A stretch of DNA of 64,000 bases from Sphingomonas ginsenosidimutans (GTDB lineage: Bacteria; Pseudomonadota; Alphaproteobacteria; Sphingomonadales; Sphingomonadaceae), in contig NZ_NWVD01000008.1 in assembly GCF_002374835.1 (NCBI RefSeq), positions 97,461 to 161,460 on the forward strand. The letters run 5' to 3'. The notes under the pieces are model-generated. The model did no database searches, was not told the DNA's origin, and worked only from the letters and a program-made list of their open reading frames with translations. A program made the position numbers and the translations under genes. Of this stretch, positions 1 through 10,161 are shown in pieces (the stretch's first letter is position 1; each line of letters starts with the position of its first letter).

Positions 1-46
1 GTGTTGTTCCATCTCTGTTCCGGGGTGTCAAGCGGCAACGTGGCGC

Positions 47-75
47 TTGTTTTCACCGACCGATTGCGCTAAGCG
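47..75 (+). promoter_or_regulatory. candidate rpsB promoter
   Basis: TTGTTT (47-52), a 17-bp spacer and TAAGCG (70-75). The same pattern, TTG-something then 17 bp then TA-something, recurs in front of other genes and tRNAs in this window. The predicted transcript start is near 82, which gives a leader of about 96 nt. Inferred by eye. Confidence 0.45.
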
Positions 76-81
76 CGCCGC

Positions 82-177
82 CTCAACCCCGCATGGGAAG
101 CATCATCAACCGGTGCGCCGGCCTTCGAGGCACGCGTCACTCGCTTCCCAGAGGCTTAACCGGAAGGAACATATCCC
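82..177 (+). promoter_or_regulatory. structured 5' leader of rpsB
   Basis: The leader contains GGGAAGC (95-101) and its exact complement GCTTCCC (143-149), which enclose a GC-rich inner stem around 110-137. A purine-rich ribosome binding site (GGAAGGA) follows, a few bases before the ATG at 178. S2 autoregulation through the leader is known in other bacteria. Whether this fold acts that way is inference. Confidence 0.35.
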
Positions 178-984
178 ATGGCGGCACCTGTCGTCTCGAT
201 GCAGCAGCTGATCGAAGCCGGCGCGCACTTCGGCCACCAGACGCACCGCTGGAACCCGAAGATGAAGCCCTACATCTTCGGTGAGCGCAACGGCGTCCAC
301 ATCATCGACCTGTCGCAGACCGTGCCGCTGTTCGCGCGCGCGCTGGAATTCGTGTCGCAGTCGGTGGCGTCGGGCGGCAAGGTGCTGTTCGTCGGCACCA
401 AGCGCCAGGCGCAGGAGCCGGTCGCCGACGCCGCGCGCCGTGCCGGCCAGCATTTCGTCAACCACCGCTGGCTGGGCGGGATGCTCACCAACTGGAAGAC
501 GATCTCCAACTCGATCAAGCGTCTGAAGGCGCTGGAAGAGCAGCTGTCGGGCAACACCGCGGGCCTGACCAAGAAGGAAGTCCTGCAGCTGACCCGCGAG
601 CGCGACAAGCTGGAGCTGTCGCTGGGCGGCATCCGCGACATGGGCGGCGTGCCGGACGTGATGTTCGTAATCGACGCCAACAAGGAAGAGCTGGCGATCA
701 AGGAAGCCAACACGCTGGGCATCCCGGTCGTTGCGATCCTCGATTCGAACGTGTCGCCGGACGGCATCGCCTTCCCGGTGCCCGCCAATGACGACGCGGC
801 ACGCGCGATCCGCCTGTATTGCGAGGCGATCGCGATCGCCGCGACCCGTGGCAACCAGCAGCAGCAGGCCAGCCGCGGCGTCGACCTGGGCGCGATGAGC
901 GAGCCGCCCGCCGAGGAAGCGCTGGCCGAGGCTCCCGCCGCGGAGGCCCCGGCCGCTGCCGAGGGCGAAGCCGCCACCGCGTAA
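178..984 (+). CDS. rpsB: 30S ribosomal protein S2
   Basis: S2 is a structural protein of the small ribosomal subunit, needed for S1 binding and translation initiation. The 268-aa product opens with the S2 signature ([20 protein letters not shown]) and contains the conserved FVGTKRQAQ and GGMLTNW blocks. The last ~30 residues are an Ala/Glu/Pro tail common in alphaproteobacterial S2. The ATG follows a GGAAGGA-type ribosome binding site. It heads the tsf-pyrH-frr cluster, the classic order for this gene. Assignment is essentially certain. Confidence 0.98.
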   Translation: MAAPVVSMQQLIEAGAHFGHQTHRWNPKMKPYIFGERNGVHIIDLSQTVPLFARALEFVSQSVASGGKVLFVGTKRQAQEPVADAARRAGQHFVNHRWLGGMLTNWKTISNSIKRLKALEEQLSGNTAGLTKKEVLQLTRERDKLELSLGGIRDMGGVPDVMFVIDANKEELAIKEANTLGIPVVAILDSNVSPDGIAFPVPANDDAARAIRLYCEAIAIAATRGNQQQQASRGVDLGAMSEPPAEEALAEAPAAEAPAAAEGEAATA

Positions 985-1002
985 GCGACGCGCGAATGTC
1001 AT

Positions 1003-1024
1003 GGAGGCTTCCTATGGAGCCTCC
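1003..1024 (+). terminator. hairpin between rpsB and tsf
   Basis: Perfect 7-bp inverted repeat, GGAGGCT (1003-1009) and AGCCTCC (1018-1024), with an 8-nt loop and no T-run after it. It is more likely an attenuator or mRNA processing/stability hairpin that sets the S2 to EF-Ts ratio than a full terminator. Confidence 0.4.
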
Positions 1025-1099
1025 CCGATTTCCCGTTCGAGGCGCGGCGGTTCGCAAGCGGATCGTCGCGCTTCGGCGCATCTGAGTGAGGACAGTATA

Positions 1100-2035
1100 A
1101 TGGCCGATATCACGGCAGCGATGGTCAAGGACCTGCGCGAGAAGAGCGGCGCGGGCATGATGGATTGCAAGAAGGCGCTGAACGAGGCCGGCGGCGACAT
1201 GGATGCCGCGCTGGACTGGCTGCGCACCAAGGGCCTGGCCGCGGCGCAGAAGAAGTCGAGCCGTACCGCCGCTGAGGGTCTGGTCGGCGTCGCCGTCGCC
1301 GGCACCAAGGGTGCGGTGGTCGAGGTGAATTCCGAAACCGACTTCGTCGCGAAGAACGAGCAGTTCCAGGGCTTCGTGCGCGACGTGACGCAGATCGCGC
1401 TCGCCACCGGCGGTGACGTCGATGCGATCAAGGCCGCGGCGATGCCGTCGGGCAAGACCGTCGAGGAAGCGCTGACCAACAACATCGCGACGATCGGCGA
1501 GAACCAGTCGATCCGCCGCGCCAAGCGTCTGGAAGTGTCGAAGGGCGCGGTCGTGTCCTACGTCCACAACCAGCAGGCGCCCGGCATGGGCAAGATCGGC
1601 GTGCTGGTCGCGCTGGAATCGGATGCCGCCGACGAGGTGCTGCAGAAGCTGGGCCGCGACCTGGCGATGCACGTCGCCGCCGCCTTCCCGAAGGCGCTGA
1701 ACGAGGGCGACCTGGACGAGGCCGAGATCGAGCGCGAGCGCGCGATCGCGACCGAGAAGGCGGCCGAATCCGGCAAGCCGGCCGACATCATCGCCAAGAT
1801 GGTCGAAGGCTCGATCGCCAAGTACCGCAAGGAGCACGCGCTGGTGAGCCAGCTGTTCGTCATGGACGGCAAGACCAAGATCAGCGACGTCGTTGCCAAG
1901 GCGGGCAAGGATGCGGGTGCGCAGATCGTGCTGAAGGACTATGTCCGCTTCCAGCTGGGCGAAGGCATCGAGAAGGAAGTGTCGGACTTCGCGGCGGAAG
2001 TCGCCGCCGCATCGGGCGTGCCGCAGCACGCCTGA
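1100..2035 (+). CDS. tsf: translation elongation factor Ts
   Basis: EF-Ts is the guanine-nucleotide exchange factor that recycles EF-Tu-GDP during translation. The 311-aa protein has the N-terminal UBA-like region with [16 protein letters not shown], the EF-Ts core motif [13 protein letters not shown] (near residues 79-91) and the usual two-subdomain core. The frame stays open upstream to 1001, but the family start is the ATG at 1100, preceded by GAGGACAG. It lies 115 bp after rpsB, as in most bacteria. Confidence 0.97.
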   Translation: MADITAAMVKDLREKSGAGMMDCKKALNEAGGDMDAALDWLRTKGLAAAQKKSSRTAAEGLVGVAVAGTKGAVVEVNSETDFVAKNEQFQGFVRDVTQIALATGGDVDAIKAAAMPSGKTVEEALTNNIATIGENQSIRRAKRLEVSKGAVVSYVHNQQAPGMGKIGVLVALESDAADEVLQKLGRDLAMHVAAAFPKALNEGDLDEAEIERERAIATEKAAESGKPADIIAKMVEGSIAKYRKEHALVSQLFVMDGKTKISDVVAKAGKDAGAQIVLKDYVRFQLGEGIEKEVSDFAAEVAAASGVPQHA

Positions 2036-2073
2036 CGCGCCTGCCCGATGCGTGCGTCGGGCCGCATGACGAG

Positions 2074-2104
2074 CCGCCGCGCCGGGTGACCGGGGCGGCG
2101 GTTT
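2074..2104 (+). terminator. probable terminator after tsf
   Basis: A 12-bp stem with one mismatch, CCGCCGCGCCGG (2074-2085) against CCGGGGCGGCGG (2090-2101), GTGA loop, followed by TTTG. The T-run is short, so read-through into pyrH is likely. Confidence 0.5.
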
Positions 2105-2142
2105 GCCTGTGGGGCCAGGGCGCAAGCCCCCTTGTCAACCCA

Positions 2143-2171
2143 TTGCCAGTCGCGGGCCCCGCGCCTAGGGT
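2143..2171 (+). promoter_or_regulatory. candidate pyrH promoter
   Basis: TTGCCA (2143-2148), 17 bp, TAGGGT (2166-2171), downstream of the tsf hairpin and 31 bp before the pyrH ATG. It suggests that pyrH-frr and the genes after them can be transcribed independently of rpsB-tsf. Confidence 0.45.
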
Positions 2172-2202
2172 CCGCGCGCCTTTCCAACAGCGTCCGGATC
2201 CC

Positions 2203-2934
2203 ATGACCCATCCCCGTTTCAAGCGCATCCTCCTGAAGCTGTCGGGCGAGGTCTTGATGGGCGCCGACGGCCTGGCGATCGACCCGTCGGTCACCGCGCG
2301 CGTCGCGGAGGAGATCGCCGACGTGAAGGCGCAGGGCTATGAGCTGTGCGTCGTGGTCGGCGGGGGCAACATCTTCCGCGGGCTGGCCGCGGCGGCCAAG
2401 GGGTTCGAGCGCGGCACCGCCGACTATATGGGAATGCTGGCGACGGTGATGAACGCGCTGGCCGTCCAGAACGCGCTGGAGCAGATCGGCGTCGACACGC
2501 GCGTCCAGTCGGCGATCCCGATGCAGTCGGTGTGCGAACCGTTCATCCGCCGCCGGGCGGAGCGGCACCTGGAAAAGGGCCGCGTGGTGATCTTCGCCGC
2601 AGGCGTCGGATCGCCGTTCTTCACCACTGACAGCGGCGCGGCGCTGCGCGCGGCGGAGCTGAACTGCGACGCGCTGTTCAAGGGCACGTCGGTGGACGGC
2701 GTCTATGATGCCGATCCGAAGAAGGTGGCGGGCGCGACCCGTTACGAAACAGTGAGTTATGACACGGTTCTGGCGAAGAACCTGAAGGTGATGGACGCCA
2801 GCGCGATCGCGCTGTGCCGTGATTCGAACATCCCGATCGTCGTCTTCAACATCCGCGAGCACGGCAATTTCGCCGCCGTGCTGCGCGGTGAAGGCGTGTC
2901 GACCGTGGTGCAGAAAGAGATGGAGACCAAGTAA
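2203..2934 (+). CDS. pyrH: UMP kinase
   Basis: This enzyme phosphorylates UMP to UDP with ATP in pyrimidine nucleotide synthesis and belongs to the amino-acid-kinase fold, not the adenylate-kinase fold. The 243-aa product starts [14 protein letters not shown], has the [10 protein letters not shown] glycine loop (about residues 49-58), the [13 protein letters not shown] block and a [12 protein letters not shown] motif. The start is the ATG at 2203 by homology; the frame is open further upstream without a convincing start. The stop overlaps the frr start by one base (TAATG). Confidence 0.97.
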   Translation: MTHPRFKRILLKLSGEVLMGADGLAIDPSVTARVAEEIADVKAQGYELCVVVGGGNIFRGLAAAAKGFERGTADYMGMLATVMNALAVQNALEQIGVDTRVQSAIPMQSVCEPFIRRRAERHLEKGRVVIFAAGVGSPFFTTDSGAALRAAELNCDALFKGTSVDGVYDADPKKVAGATRYETVSYDTVLAKNLKVMDASAIALCRDSNIPIVVFNIREHGNFAAVLRGEGVSTVVQKEMETK

Positions 2935-3491
2935 TGCCCGCGTATGACAAGGCCGACCTGGAGCGGCGCATGAACGGTGCGGTCGAATCGCTCAAGGGCG
3001 ATCTGGGCGGCCTGCGCACCGGGCGCGCCGCGGTGTCGCTGCTCGATCCGGTGACCGTCGAGGTCTATGGCGCGCACATGCCGCTCAACCAGGTGGCGAC
3101 CGTGTCGGCGCCCGAACCGCGGATGCTGTCGGTCCAGGTGTGGGACAAGACCAACGTCGGGCCGGTGGAAAAGGCGATCCGTTCGGCGGGGCTGGGGCTG
3201 AACCCGATCAACGACGGCAACACGCTGCGCCTGCCGATCCCCGACCTGACCGAGGAGCGCCGCAAGGAATTGGCGAAGCTGGCCGGGCAATATTCGGAAA
3301 AGGCCAAGGTGGCGGTGCGCAACGTGCGCCGCGACGGCATGGACGCGCTGAAGACCGACGAGAAGAAGGGCGTGTTCAGCGAGGACGAGCGCAAGCGCCA
3401 CGAAGCGGAGGTGCAGAAGCTGACCGACGCGACGATCGCCGAGATCGACACGGTCGCGGCCGCCAAGGAAAAGGAAATCCTCGGCAAGTGA
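2934..3491 (+). CDS. frr: ribosome recycling factor
   Basis: RRF splits post-termination ribosomes together with EF-G. The 185-aa length is normal for the family. The protein shows the [20 protein letters not shown] block near residues 26-45, the short linker region and the C-terminal helix with RRDGMDALK (about residues 132-140). It is translationally coupled to pyrH through the TAATG overlap. pyrH-frr-uppS is a conserved bacterial order. Confidence 0.97.
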   Translation: MPAYDKADLERRMNGAVESLKGDLGGLRTGRAAVSLLDPVTVEVYGAHMPLNQVATVSAPEPRMLSVQVWDKTNVGPVEKAIRSAGLGLNPINDGNTLRLPIPDLTEERRKELAKLAGQYSEKAKVAVRNVRRDGMDALKTDEKKGVFSEDERKRHEAEVQKLTDATIAEIDTVAAAKEKEILGK

Positions 3492-3519
3492 TGGCCATGG
3501 GGGCCAGGGGCGCGCGCAG

Positions 3520-4254
3520 GTGATGGCGACCGCGGCGGCATCGCAGCCGGTGGCGCAGCACATGCCGCGCCACGTGGCGATCATCATGGACGGCAACGGC
3601 CGCTGGGCCGCGCAACGCCACCTGCCGCGGGCCGCCGGGCACCGCGCGGGGGTGGAGGCGGTGCGCGCGGTGACGCGCGCGGCGCGTGCGATGGGCGTGC
3701 AGGCGCTGACGCTCTACGCCTTCTCCTCGGAGAACTGGCGCCGGCCGGCGGAGGAGGTCAGCGGGCTGATGGGCCTGCTCAAATTCTTCATCCGCAACGA
3801 CCTGGCCGAACTGGTGCGCGAGAACGTGCGGCTGCGCGTGATCGGCGACTATCGCCGATTCCCGGCCGATGTCGTCGCGCTGGTCGACGATGCGCTGGCG
3901 CGTACCGCCGCCAATACCGGCCCGATCCTGGCGATCGCGCTGAACTACGGCGCACAGGCCGAACTGGTCACGGCGGCGCAGCGGCTGGCGGCGCGCGCCG
4001 CGGCGGGCGCGATCCCGGTCGAGGCGATCGACAGCGATGCGATCGAGGCGGAGCTGGAAACGCGCGAGCTGCCCCCGCTCGACCTGTTGATCCGCACCTC
4101 TGGCGAACAGCGGCTGTCGAATTTCCTTTTGTGGCAGGCGGCCTATGCCGAATTGCTGTTCGTCGACACGCTGTGGCCCGATTTCGGCCCCGACGATCTG
4201 GCCGCCGCGATCAGCGCGTTCGGGCAGCGCCAGCGCCGCTACGGCGGGCTGTGA
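3520..4254 (+). CDS. uppS: isoprenyl transferase (undecaprenyl diphosphate synthase)
   Basis: UppS condenses isopentenyl diphosphate units onto farnesyl diphosphate to make the C55 carrier lipid for peptidoglycan and O-antigen. The 244-aa protein has the catalytic MDGNGRWA motif near residue 22, the YAFSSENW block and the C-terminal RTSGEQRLSNF motif that binds diphosphate. GTG at 3520 is preferred because an AGGGG lies nine bases upstream; ATG at 3523 is the alternative. It leads into the cdsA-dxr-rseP-bamA envelope genes. Confidence 0.95.
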   Translation: MMATAAASQPVAQHMPRHVAIIMDGNGRWAAQRHLPRAAGHRAGVEAVRAVTRAARAMGVQALTLYAFSSENWRRPAEEVSGLMGLLKFFIRNDLAELVRENVRLRVIGDYRRFPADVVALVDDALARTAANTGPILAIALNYGAQAELVTAAQRLAARAAAGAIPVEAIDSDAIEAELETRELPPLDLLIRTSGEQRLSNFLLWQAAYAELLFVDTLWPDFGPDDLAAAISAFGQRQRRYGGL

Positions 4255-4264
4255 GCGCCCGCGC

Positions 4265-5098
4265 ATGAGCGATTCGTCGCCGTCACCCTTTCCTCCGACG
4301 CCCGATGCGGCGCTGCGCACGCCGTCGAACCTCAGGCTGCGGATGATCGCCAGCGTCGCAATGATCGCGGTCGCTTCGGTGGCGCTGATCCTCGGCGACA
4401 TCGCCTTCTGGCTGCTGGCGGTGGTGGTCGCGTTGTTCATGATGGCCGAATGGGGCGATCTGCAGAAGGTGCCGCCCAAGACCAAGCGGCTGGCGCAATT
4501 CGCGCTCAGCGTGCCGCTGGCGACGATGGCGCCGGCGTGGCTGATCCTGGAAACGCACGACTTCTTCACGCTGGGGCTGGTCGCGGGGGCGGCGTTCTTC
4601 GTCGCGATCGTCACCCGGCTGCCGCGACTGGCGCTGGGCGTGGCCTATTGCGGGCTGCCGGTACTGGCGCTGGTGTTCCTGCGCCGGCAGGACGACGGGC
4701 TGCTCTATGCCTTCTGGGCGATGGCGCTGGTGTGGGCGTGCGATATCGGCGCGTTCTTCGCCGGGCGGTCGATCGGCGGGCCGAAGCTGGCGCCGCGGCT
4801 GTCACCGAACAAGACCTGGGCGGGGCTGGGCGGGGGCGTGATCGCCGCCGGTGCACTGGGGCTGCTGTTGTGGGCCGAGGCGGGACTGCCGGCGCTGCTG
4901 GCGGGGATGTCGCCGCTGTTGGCGGTGCTGGCGCAGGCCGGCGACCTGTACGAAAGCTGGCTGAAGCGCGTGGCGGGAGTGAAGGATTCGGGCAACGTCC
5001 TGCCCGGCCATGGCGGCGTGCTGGACCGGATCGACGGGCTGGTCCCGGTCGCGCCCGTCGCCGCGTTGCTGGTCGCCATCCCGCAGATCCTGTCATGA
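4265..5098 (+). CDS. cdsA: phosphatidate cytidylyltransferase
   Basis: This integral membrane enzyme makes CDP-diacylglycerol from phosphatidate and CTP, the branch point of phospholipid synthesis. The 277-aa protein has several hydrophobic segments and ends with the CDS signature: WACDIGAFFAGRSIGG, then SPNKTWAG, then LKRVAGVKDSGNVLPGHGG with its catalytic Asp/Lys/His residues and DRIDG. The ATG at 4265 lies 10 bp after uppS. The stop overlaps the dxr start (ATGA). Confidence 0.95.
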   Translation: MSDSSPSPFPPTPDAALRTPSNLRLRMIASVAMIAVASVALILGDIAFWLLAVVVALFMMAEWGDLQKVPPKTKRLAQFALSVPLATMAPAWLILETHDFFTLGLVAGAAFFVAIVTRLPRLALGVAYCGLPVLALVFLRRQDDGLLYAFWAMALVWACDIGAFFAGRSIGGPKLAPRLSPNKTWAGLGGGVIAAGALGLLLWAEAGLPALLAGMSPLLAVLAQAGDLYESWLKRVAGVKDSGNVLPGHGGVLDRIDGLVPVAPVAALLVAIPQILS

Positions 5099-6252
5099 GG
5101 ACGGTGACGATCCTGGGGGCGACCGGCTCGGTCGGCACCTCCACGCTGGATCTGGTCGAGCGCGAGCCGGAGCGGTTCCGCGTCCGCGCGCTGACCGCGC
5201 ACCGCGACGTCGCCAAGCTGGCCGCCGCCGCGATCCGCACGCGCGCCGAGCAGGCGGTGGTCGCCGACGAGGGCTGCCTGCCCGCGCTGCGCGATGCGCT
5301 GGCCGGCACCGGCATCGCCGCGGCGGGCGGGGAGCAGGCGGTGTGCGAGGCGGCCGGGTCGGGCGCCGACTGGACGATGGGCGCGATCGTCGGCTGTGCC
5401 GGGCTGCGGCCGGTGCTGGCAGCGATCGAACGTGGCGGCACGGTGGTGCTGGCCAACAAGGAACCGTTGGTGTCCGCGGGCGCGATCGTGATGGCCGCCG
5501 CGCGCGACCATGGCGCGGCGGTGCTGCCCGCCGACAGCGAGCACAACGCCATCTTCCAGTGCCTGGACATGGCGCGGCCGGAGCGGGTCCGGCGCATCAT
5601 CCTGACCGCCAGCGGCGGGCCGTTCCGCGACTGGTCGCTCGAGCGGATGGCGTCGGTGACCCCGGCACAGGCAGTCGCGCATCCCAATTGGTCGATGGGC
5701 GCCAAGATCTCGATCGACAGCGCCACGATGATGAACAAGGGGCTGGAACTGATCGAGGCGGCGGTGCTGTTCCCGGTGGAGCCGGCGCGGATCGAGATCG
5801 TGATCCACCGCCAGTCGGTGATCCACTCGATGGTCGACTACGTCGACGGATCGATGCTGGCGCAGCTGGGGCCGAGCGACATGCGGGTGCCGATCGCGCA
5901 TTGCCTGGCCTGGCCGGACCGGATGGCGACTCCGATGGAACCGCTGGACCTGGTGAAGCTGGGCCGGCTCGACTTCGAGGCCCCCGATCCGGTGCGGTTC
6001 CGCTCGCTCGCGCTCGCCCGCGCGGCGGTCGAGACGGGCGGCGCGCGCCCCGCGATCCTGAACGCCGCGAACGAGGTGGCGGTGGCGGCATTTCTGGCGG
6101 GTAACATCGCGTTTCTTGAAATCGCCGCAATCGTGGACGATACGTTGCAACGCTATGACCCGGCCGCGCCGGACACGCTCGACGAGGTGTTGCACGTCGA
6201 TGCGCGGGCGCGGGAGTTCGCCGGTGAGCGCGTGAAGGATTGCGTGGCTTGA
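5095..6252 (+). CDS. dxr: 1-deoxy-D-xylulose 5-phosphate reductoisomerase
   Basis: Second step of the MEP isoprenoid pathway: NADPH-dependent conversion of DXP to MEP. The 385-aa protein begins with the dinucleotide-binding loop TILGATGSVGTSTLD, has the ANKEPLVSAG block, the metal/substrate region PADSEHNAIFQCL and the flexible-loop region HPNWSMGAKISIDSATMMNK. Overlap by ATGA with cdsA indicates translational coupling. It supplies isoprenoid precursors used by the neighbouring uppS. Confidence 0.97.
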   Translation: MRTVTILGATGSVGTSTLDLVEREPERFRVRALTAHRDVAKLAAAAIRTRAEQAVVADEGCLPALRDALAGTGIAAAGGEQAVCEAAGSGADWTMGAIVGCAGLRPVLAAIERGGTVVLANKEPLVSAGAIVMAAARDHGAAVLPADSEHNAIFQCLDMARPERVRRIILTASGGPFRDWSLERMASVTPAQAVAHPNWSMGAKISIDSATMMNKGLELIEAAVLFPVEPARIEIVIHRQSVIHSMVDYVDGSMLAQLGPSDMRVPIAHCLAWPDRMATPMEPLDLVKLGRLDFEAPDPVRFRSLALARAAVETGGARPAILNAANEVAVAAFLAGNIAFLEIAAIVDDTLQRYDPAAPDTLDEVLHVDARAREFAGERVKDCVA

Positions 6253-7382
6253 TCCAGACCCCCGGACTGCTGCTGACCCTGCTGGCCTTCGTGCTGGTGA
6301 TCGGTCCGCTCGTCTTCGTGCATGAGCTCGGCCATTATGCCGCCGGCCGCTGGTTCGGGATCAAGGCGGACGTCTTCTCGATCGGGTTCGGGCGCGAGAT
6401 CGCCGGCTGGACCGACCGGCGCGGTACGCGGTGGAAGGTCGCGTGGCTGCCGCTGGGCGGCTATGTGAAGTTCGCCGGCGACATGAATCCCGCCGGGCAA
6501 CCGGATGCCGACTGGCTGGCGCTGCCCGCCGAGGAACGCGCCCGGACGTTCCAGGCCAAGCCGGTGTGGCAGCGCGCGATCGTCGTTGCCGCGGGACCGG
6601 TGGTCAATTTCGTGCTGGCGGTGCTGATCCTGGCGGGCTTCGCGCTGGCCTATGGCGATGCGCAGACCCCGGCGGTGGTGGGGCAGGCGATGCCCGGCAC
6701 CGTCGCCGCGCAGGTCGGCCTGCGCACGGGCGACCGCGTCACCGCGCTGGGCGGGCGTCCGGTCGAGACGTTCGAGGACATGGTGCGGTTCGTGAAGATC
6801 CGCGCGGGCGAGCGGGTGCGCGTCGATTACGTGCGCGACGGCACGCCGATGCATGTCGATGCGACGATCGCGACGCAGGTGCAGCGCGACCGCTTCGGCA
6901 ACGAGTTCCGCGTCGGCCTGCTCGGCATCCGCCCGGCAGCGCCGGTGGTGCGGCAGGTCGGCGTGCTGGAGGCACCGGTAATCGCGGTCCAGCGCACCGG
7001 GCAGATCGTGCAGATGATGGTCGAGACGATCGGCCAGATCGTCAGCGGGCGGCGTTCGGTGAAGGAACTGGGCGGCCCGCTGTCGATCGCGAAGGTGTCC
7101 GGCGAACAGATCACGCTGGGGCCGGAGGCGTTCGTTTTCCTGATCGCGCTGGTTTCGATCAATCTGGGGTTCATCAACCTGCTGCCAGTGCCGATGCTGG
7201 ATGGCGGGCACCTGCTGTTCTATGCGATCGAGGCGGTGCGACGGCGACCGGTGGCGCCGCAGACAATGGAATGGGCGTATCGCGGCGGATTGATGGCGGT
7301 CCTGGCGCTGATGCTGCTGGTCACGTTCAACGATCTCGGCAACTTCGGCCTGTGGCGGCATCTGGCCGGCTTGATCGGTTGA
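6249..7382 (+). CDS. rseP: RIP zinc metalloprotease RseP (MmpA-type)
   Basis: Site-2 intramembrane protease that cleaves membrane-embedded anti-sigma factors or regulators. The N-terminal membrane segment carries the catalytic HELGH motif, a single PDZ domain follows (about residues 135-215) and the C-terminal part has NLLPVPMLDGG, which supplies the third zinc ligand. One PDZ, rather than the two of E. coli RseP, is usual in alphaproteobacteria. TTG at 6249 sits nine bases after GAAGGA; the in-frame TTG at 6240 is possible but directly abuts it. Overlaps dxr by 4 bp. Confidence 0.93.
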   Translation: MIQTPGLLLTLLAFVLVIGPLVFVHELGHYAAGRWFGIKADVFSIGFGREIAGWTDRRGTRWKVAWLPLGGYVKFAGDMNPAGQPDADWLALPAEERARTFQAKPVWQRAIVVAAGPVVNFVLAVLILAGFALAYGDAQTPAVVGQAMPGTVAAQVGLRTGDRVTALGGRPVETFEDMVRFVKIRAGERVRVDYVRDGTPMHVDATIATQVQRDRFGNEFRVGLLGIRPAAPVVRQVGVLEAPVIAVQRTGQIVQMMVETIGQIVSGRRSVKELGGPLSIAKVSGEQITLGPEAFVFLIALVSINLGFINLLPVPMLDGGHLLFYAIEAVRRRPVAPQTMEWAYRGGLMAVLALMLLVTFNDLGNFGLWRHLAGLIG

Positions 7383-7440
7383 CGAAGGTAAGGCAGGGCG
7401 ACGCGGCGGCGCTCTGCGGTTTCTCTCGGGTGGGATTTTG

Positions 7441-10161
7441 GTGACGGTGCTCAACGTTTCGACTTCGCGGGCGCGTGCCTCGGCGACCTTGCTCGGTTGC
7501 ACGATGCTGGCGGGCGTCCCGCTCGCCGCATCGGCGCAGACCATGCCGGCGGCCACGCCGGCCCCCGCATCGGCACCGGCCGCCCCCGTGGCGGCCCCGG
7601 TGGCCGCGACCAAGGTCATCAAGACGCTGCGCGTCGACGGCACGCAGCGGATCGAGCCGGAAACCGCGCTCAGCTATACCAAGCTGCGGCAGGGGCAGGC
7701 GTACACCAACGAGACGCTCGATCAGGCGATCAAGGACCTGTACGCCAGCGACCTGTTCGCCGACGTGACGATCGCGGGCGCCGACACCGGCGACATCGTG
7801 ATCCGCGTGCGGGAGAACCCGATCATCAACCGCGTGATCCTGGAGGGCAACAAGCGCCTGAAGGAAGACAAGATCACGAAGGAGATCCGGCTGAAGCCGC
7901 GGCAGATCTTCACCCGGTCCGCGGTCCGCGCGGACGTGGCGCGGATCGTCGAGCTGTATCGCCGCCAGGGCCGCTTCGCCGCCAGCGTCGAGCCGAAGAT
8001 GGTCAGCCTGGACCAGAACCGCGTCGACGTGGTGTTCGAGATCACCGAGGGCCCGAAGTCGAAGGTCCGCCAGATCAACATCCTGGGCAACGAGGTGTTC
8101 AGCGACAGCAAGCTGCGCGCGCAGATGGCGACCAAGGAAGCGCGCTTCTTCCGCTTCCTGTCATCCGGCACCTCCTACGACCAGGACCGGCTGGCCTATG
8201 ACCAGCAGAAGCTGCGCCAGTTCTACCTGACCGAAGGCTATGCCGATTTCCGCGTGACGTCGGCGGTTGCCGAGCTGACCCCGGACCGCAAGGACTTCAT
8301 CATCACCTATGTGGTGGAGGAAGGCCCGCGCTACAAATTCGGCGACGTCACCGTCGACAGCGATATCCGCGATTTCGACGGGAAGAAGCTGGCCGCGACG
8401 CTGCCGGTCAAGAAGGGCGAATGGTATAACGCCAAGATGGTGGAGGACACCGTCGACAACCTGAGCGAGACCGCCGGGCTGTTCGGCTATGCCTTCACCG
8501 AGGTCAGCCCGGAATTCCAGCGCGACCGTGACGCGCTGACCATGTCGATCAATTTCCACATCGGCCAGGCGCAGCGCACCTATGTCGAGCGGGTCGATAT
8601 CACCGGCAACACCCAGACGCAGGACAAGGTGATCCGCCGCGAGGTCCGCCTCGCGGAAGGCGACGCCTTCAACAGCTTCCAGGTGAAGCGGTCGCAGGAC
8701 CGCATCAACTCGCTGGGTTATTTCCAGGACAAGTTCGAGATCAAGCAGACGCCGGGGTCCGCCCCCGACCGCGTCCTGCTGGAGGCGAACGTCGAGGAGA
8801 AGTCGACCGGCGAACTGCAGCTGTCGGCGGGCTTCTCCAGTCTGGAGCGGTTCATCATCCAGGCCAATATCACGCAGAACAATTTCCGCGGTAAGGGCCA
8901 GACGCTGCGTGCCGGCGTCAATTATTCCAGCTATTCCAAGTCGATCGAGCTGGGCTTTACCGAGCCTTATGTCTTCGATCGCAACATCGCGCTGGGCGTC
9001 GACATCTTCCGCCGCGACTTCAACGCCTTCAACTTCATCGGCACCGATCGTAACACCACCTACAGCCAGGTATCGACCGGTTTCCAGGTGCGCACCGGCG
9101 TGCCGCTGACCGAATATTGGCAGCTCGCCGGCCGCTACACCTTCTCCTATGATGAGGTCGGGCTGGACCAGGCGACCTTCTTCACCAACGGCGCGTGCGA
9201 CCGGCTGAAGGCGGGCAATTACCTGTGCGACGCGCTGGGCAACCGCCTGACGTCGAGCGTTGGCTACTCGCTGATCTTCGACAGCCTCAACAGCCGGCTG
9301 CGGCCGACTGCCGGGCAGCGGTTCACCTTCAGCCAGGATTTCGCCGGCCTGGGCGGCGACGTGCGCTACATCCGCACCCGGCTAGAAGGGTCGAAGTTCT
9401 GGGGTCTCGGCGGCGGCTTCGTCGCGTCGCTGACCGGCGAGGGCGGCTATATCCATTCGCTGGAATCGTCGCGCGGACCGGGGATCGACAAGATCCGCAT
9501 CACCGACCGCTTCTATCTGGGCGAGCCGCAGTTCCGCGGCTTCGACATCCGCGGCGTCGGCCCGCGCGTGCTGCGCCAATATTATACCAACGACGCCAGC
9601 GGAAAGCAGGTGCTGGTCACCGACCGCGACCAGATCGTCGATGACGCGCTGGGCGGCCGCGCCTATTACCTGGGCAAGCTGGAGCTGGAGATACCGCTGG
9701 GCGCCGGTGCGCGCGAACTGGGGCTGCGCCCGTCGATCTATGCGCAGGTCGGCAGCCTGTTCAACATCACTCGCCCGCTGCCCACCGCGACGTTCCCGAC
9801 CACCACCGATGCGGCGGGCAACACGGTCGTCCTGCCGCTGCCGCAGCGCGACACGGCGGGCAACCCGCTGTTCACCTATGTCAATGCCGGCGGCCTGTCG
9901 GTACAGACGTCGTGCGCCGCGGGTATCCCGGATGCGTCGGGGACGTGTAACGGCGTGGTGCCGAACAGCCCGCTGATCGCGTCGCAGCCGTTCAAGGAAA
10001 CCTTCCTGGGCAATTCGGCCCAGCCGCGCGTTTCGGTCGGCATCGGCGTCAACTGGAATTCGCCGTTCGGGCCGCTGCGCATCGATCTCGCCAAGGCGCT
10101 GGTGACGCAGCCGGGCGACGACAAGAAACTCGTCACCTTCAACGTAGGGACACAGTTCTGA
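7441..10161 (+). CDS. bamA: outer membrane protein assembly factor BamA
   Basis: BamA is the Omp85 core of the BAM complex that inserts beta-barrel proteins into the outer membrane. The ~906-aa protein has a signal peptide ending near ASAQT, an Ala/Pro-rich linker, five POTRA repeats (roughly residues 55-450) and a C-terminal 16-strand barrel. The barrel contains the surfactant-exposed [12 protein letters not shown] motif of lid loop 6 and the terminal ...VGTQF with the C-terminal Phe signal. GTG at 7441 is chosen; TTG at 7438 is adjacent. It overlaps the next gene by one base (TGATG). Confidence 0.96.
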   Translation: MTVLNVSTSRARASATLLGCTMLAGVPLAASAQTMPAATPAPASAPAAPVAAPVAATKVIKTLRVDGTQRIEPETALSYTKLRQGQAYTNETLDQAIKDLYASDLFADVTIAGADTGDIVIRVRENPIINRVILEGNKRLKEDKITKEIRLKPRQIFTRSAVRADVARIVELYRRQGRFAASVEPKMVSLDQNRVDVVFEITEGPKSKVRQINILGNEVFSDSKLRAQMATKEARFFRFLSSGTSYDQDRLAYDQQKLRQFYLTEGYADFRVTSAVAELTPDRKDFIITYVVEEGPRYKFGDVTVDSDIRDFDGKKLAATLPVKKGEWYNAKMVEDTVDNLSETAGLFGYAFTEVSPEFQRDRDALTMSINFHIGQAQRTYVERVDITGNTQTQDKVIRREVRLAEGDAFNSFQVKRSQDRINSLGYFQDKFEIKQTPGSAPDRVLLEANVEEKSTGELQLSAGFSSLERFIIQANITQNNFRGKGQTLRAGVNYSSYSKSIELGFTEPYVFDRNIALGVDIFRRDFNAFNFIGTDRNTTYSQVSTGFQVRTGVPLTEYWQLAGRYTFSYDEVGLDQATFFTNGACDRLKAGNYLCDALGNRLTSSVGYSLIFDSLNSRLRPTAGQRFTFSQDFAGLGGDVRYIRTRLEGSKFWGLGGGFVASLTGEGGYIHSLESSRGPGIDKIRITDRFYLGEPQFRGFDIRGVGPRVLRQYYTNDASGKQVLVTDRDQIVDDALGGRAYYLGKLELEIPLGAGARELGLRPSIYAQVGSLFNITRPLPTATFPTTTDAAGNTVVLPLPQRDTAGNPLFTYVNAGGLSVQTSCAAGIPDASGTCNGVVPNSPLIASQPFKETFLGNSAQPRVSVGIGVNWNSPFGPLRIDLAKALVTQPGDDKKLVTFNVGTQF

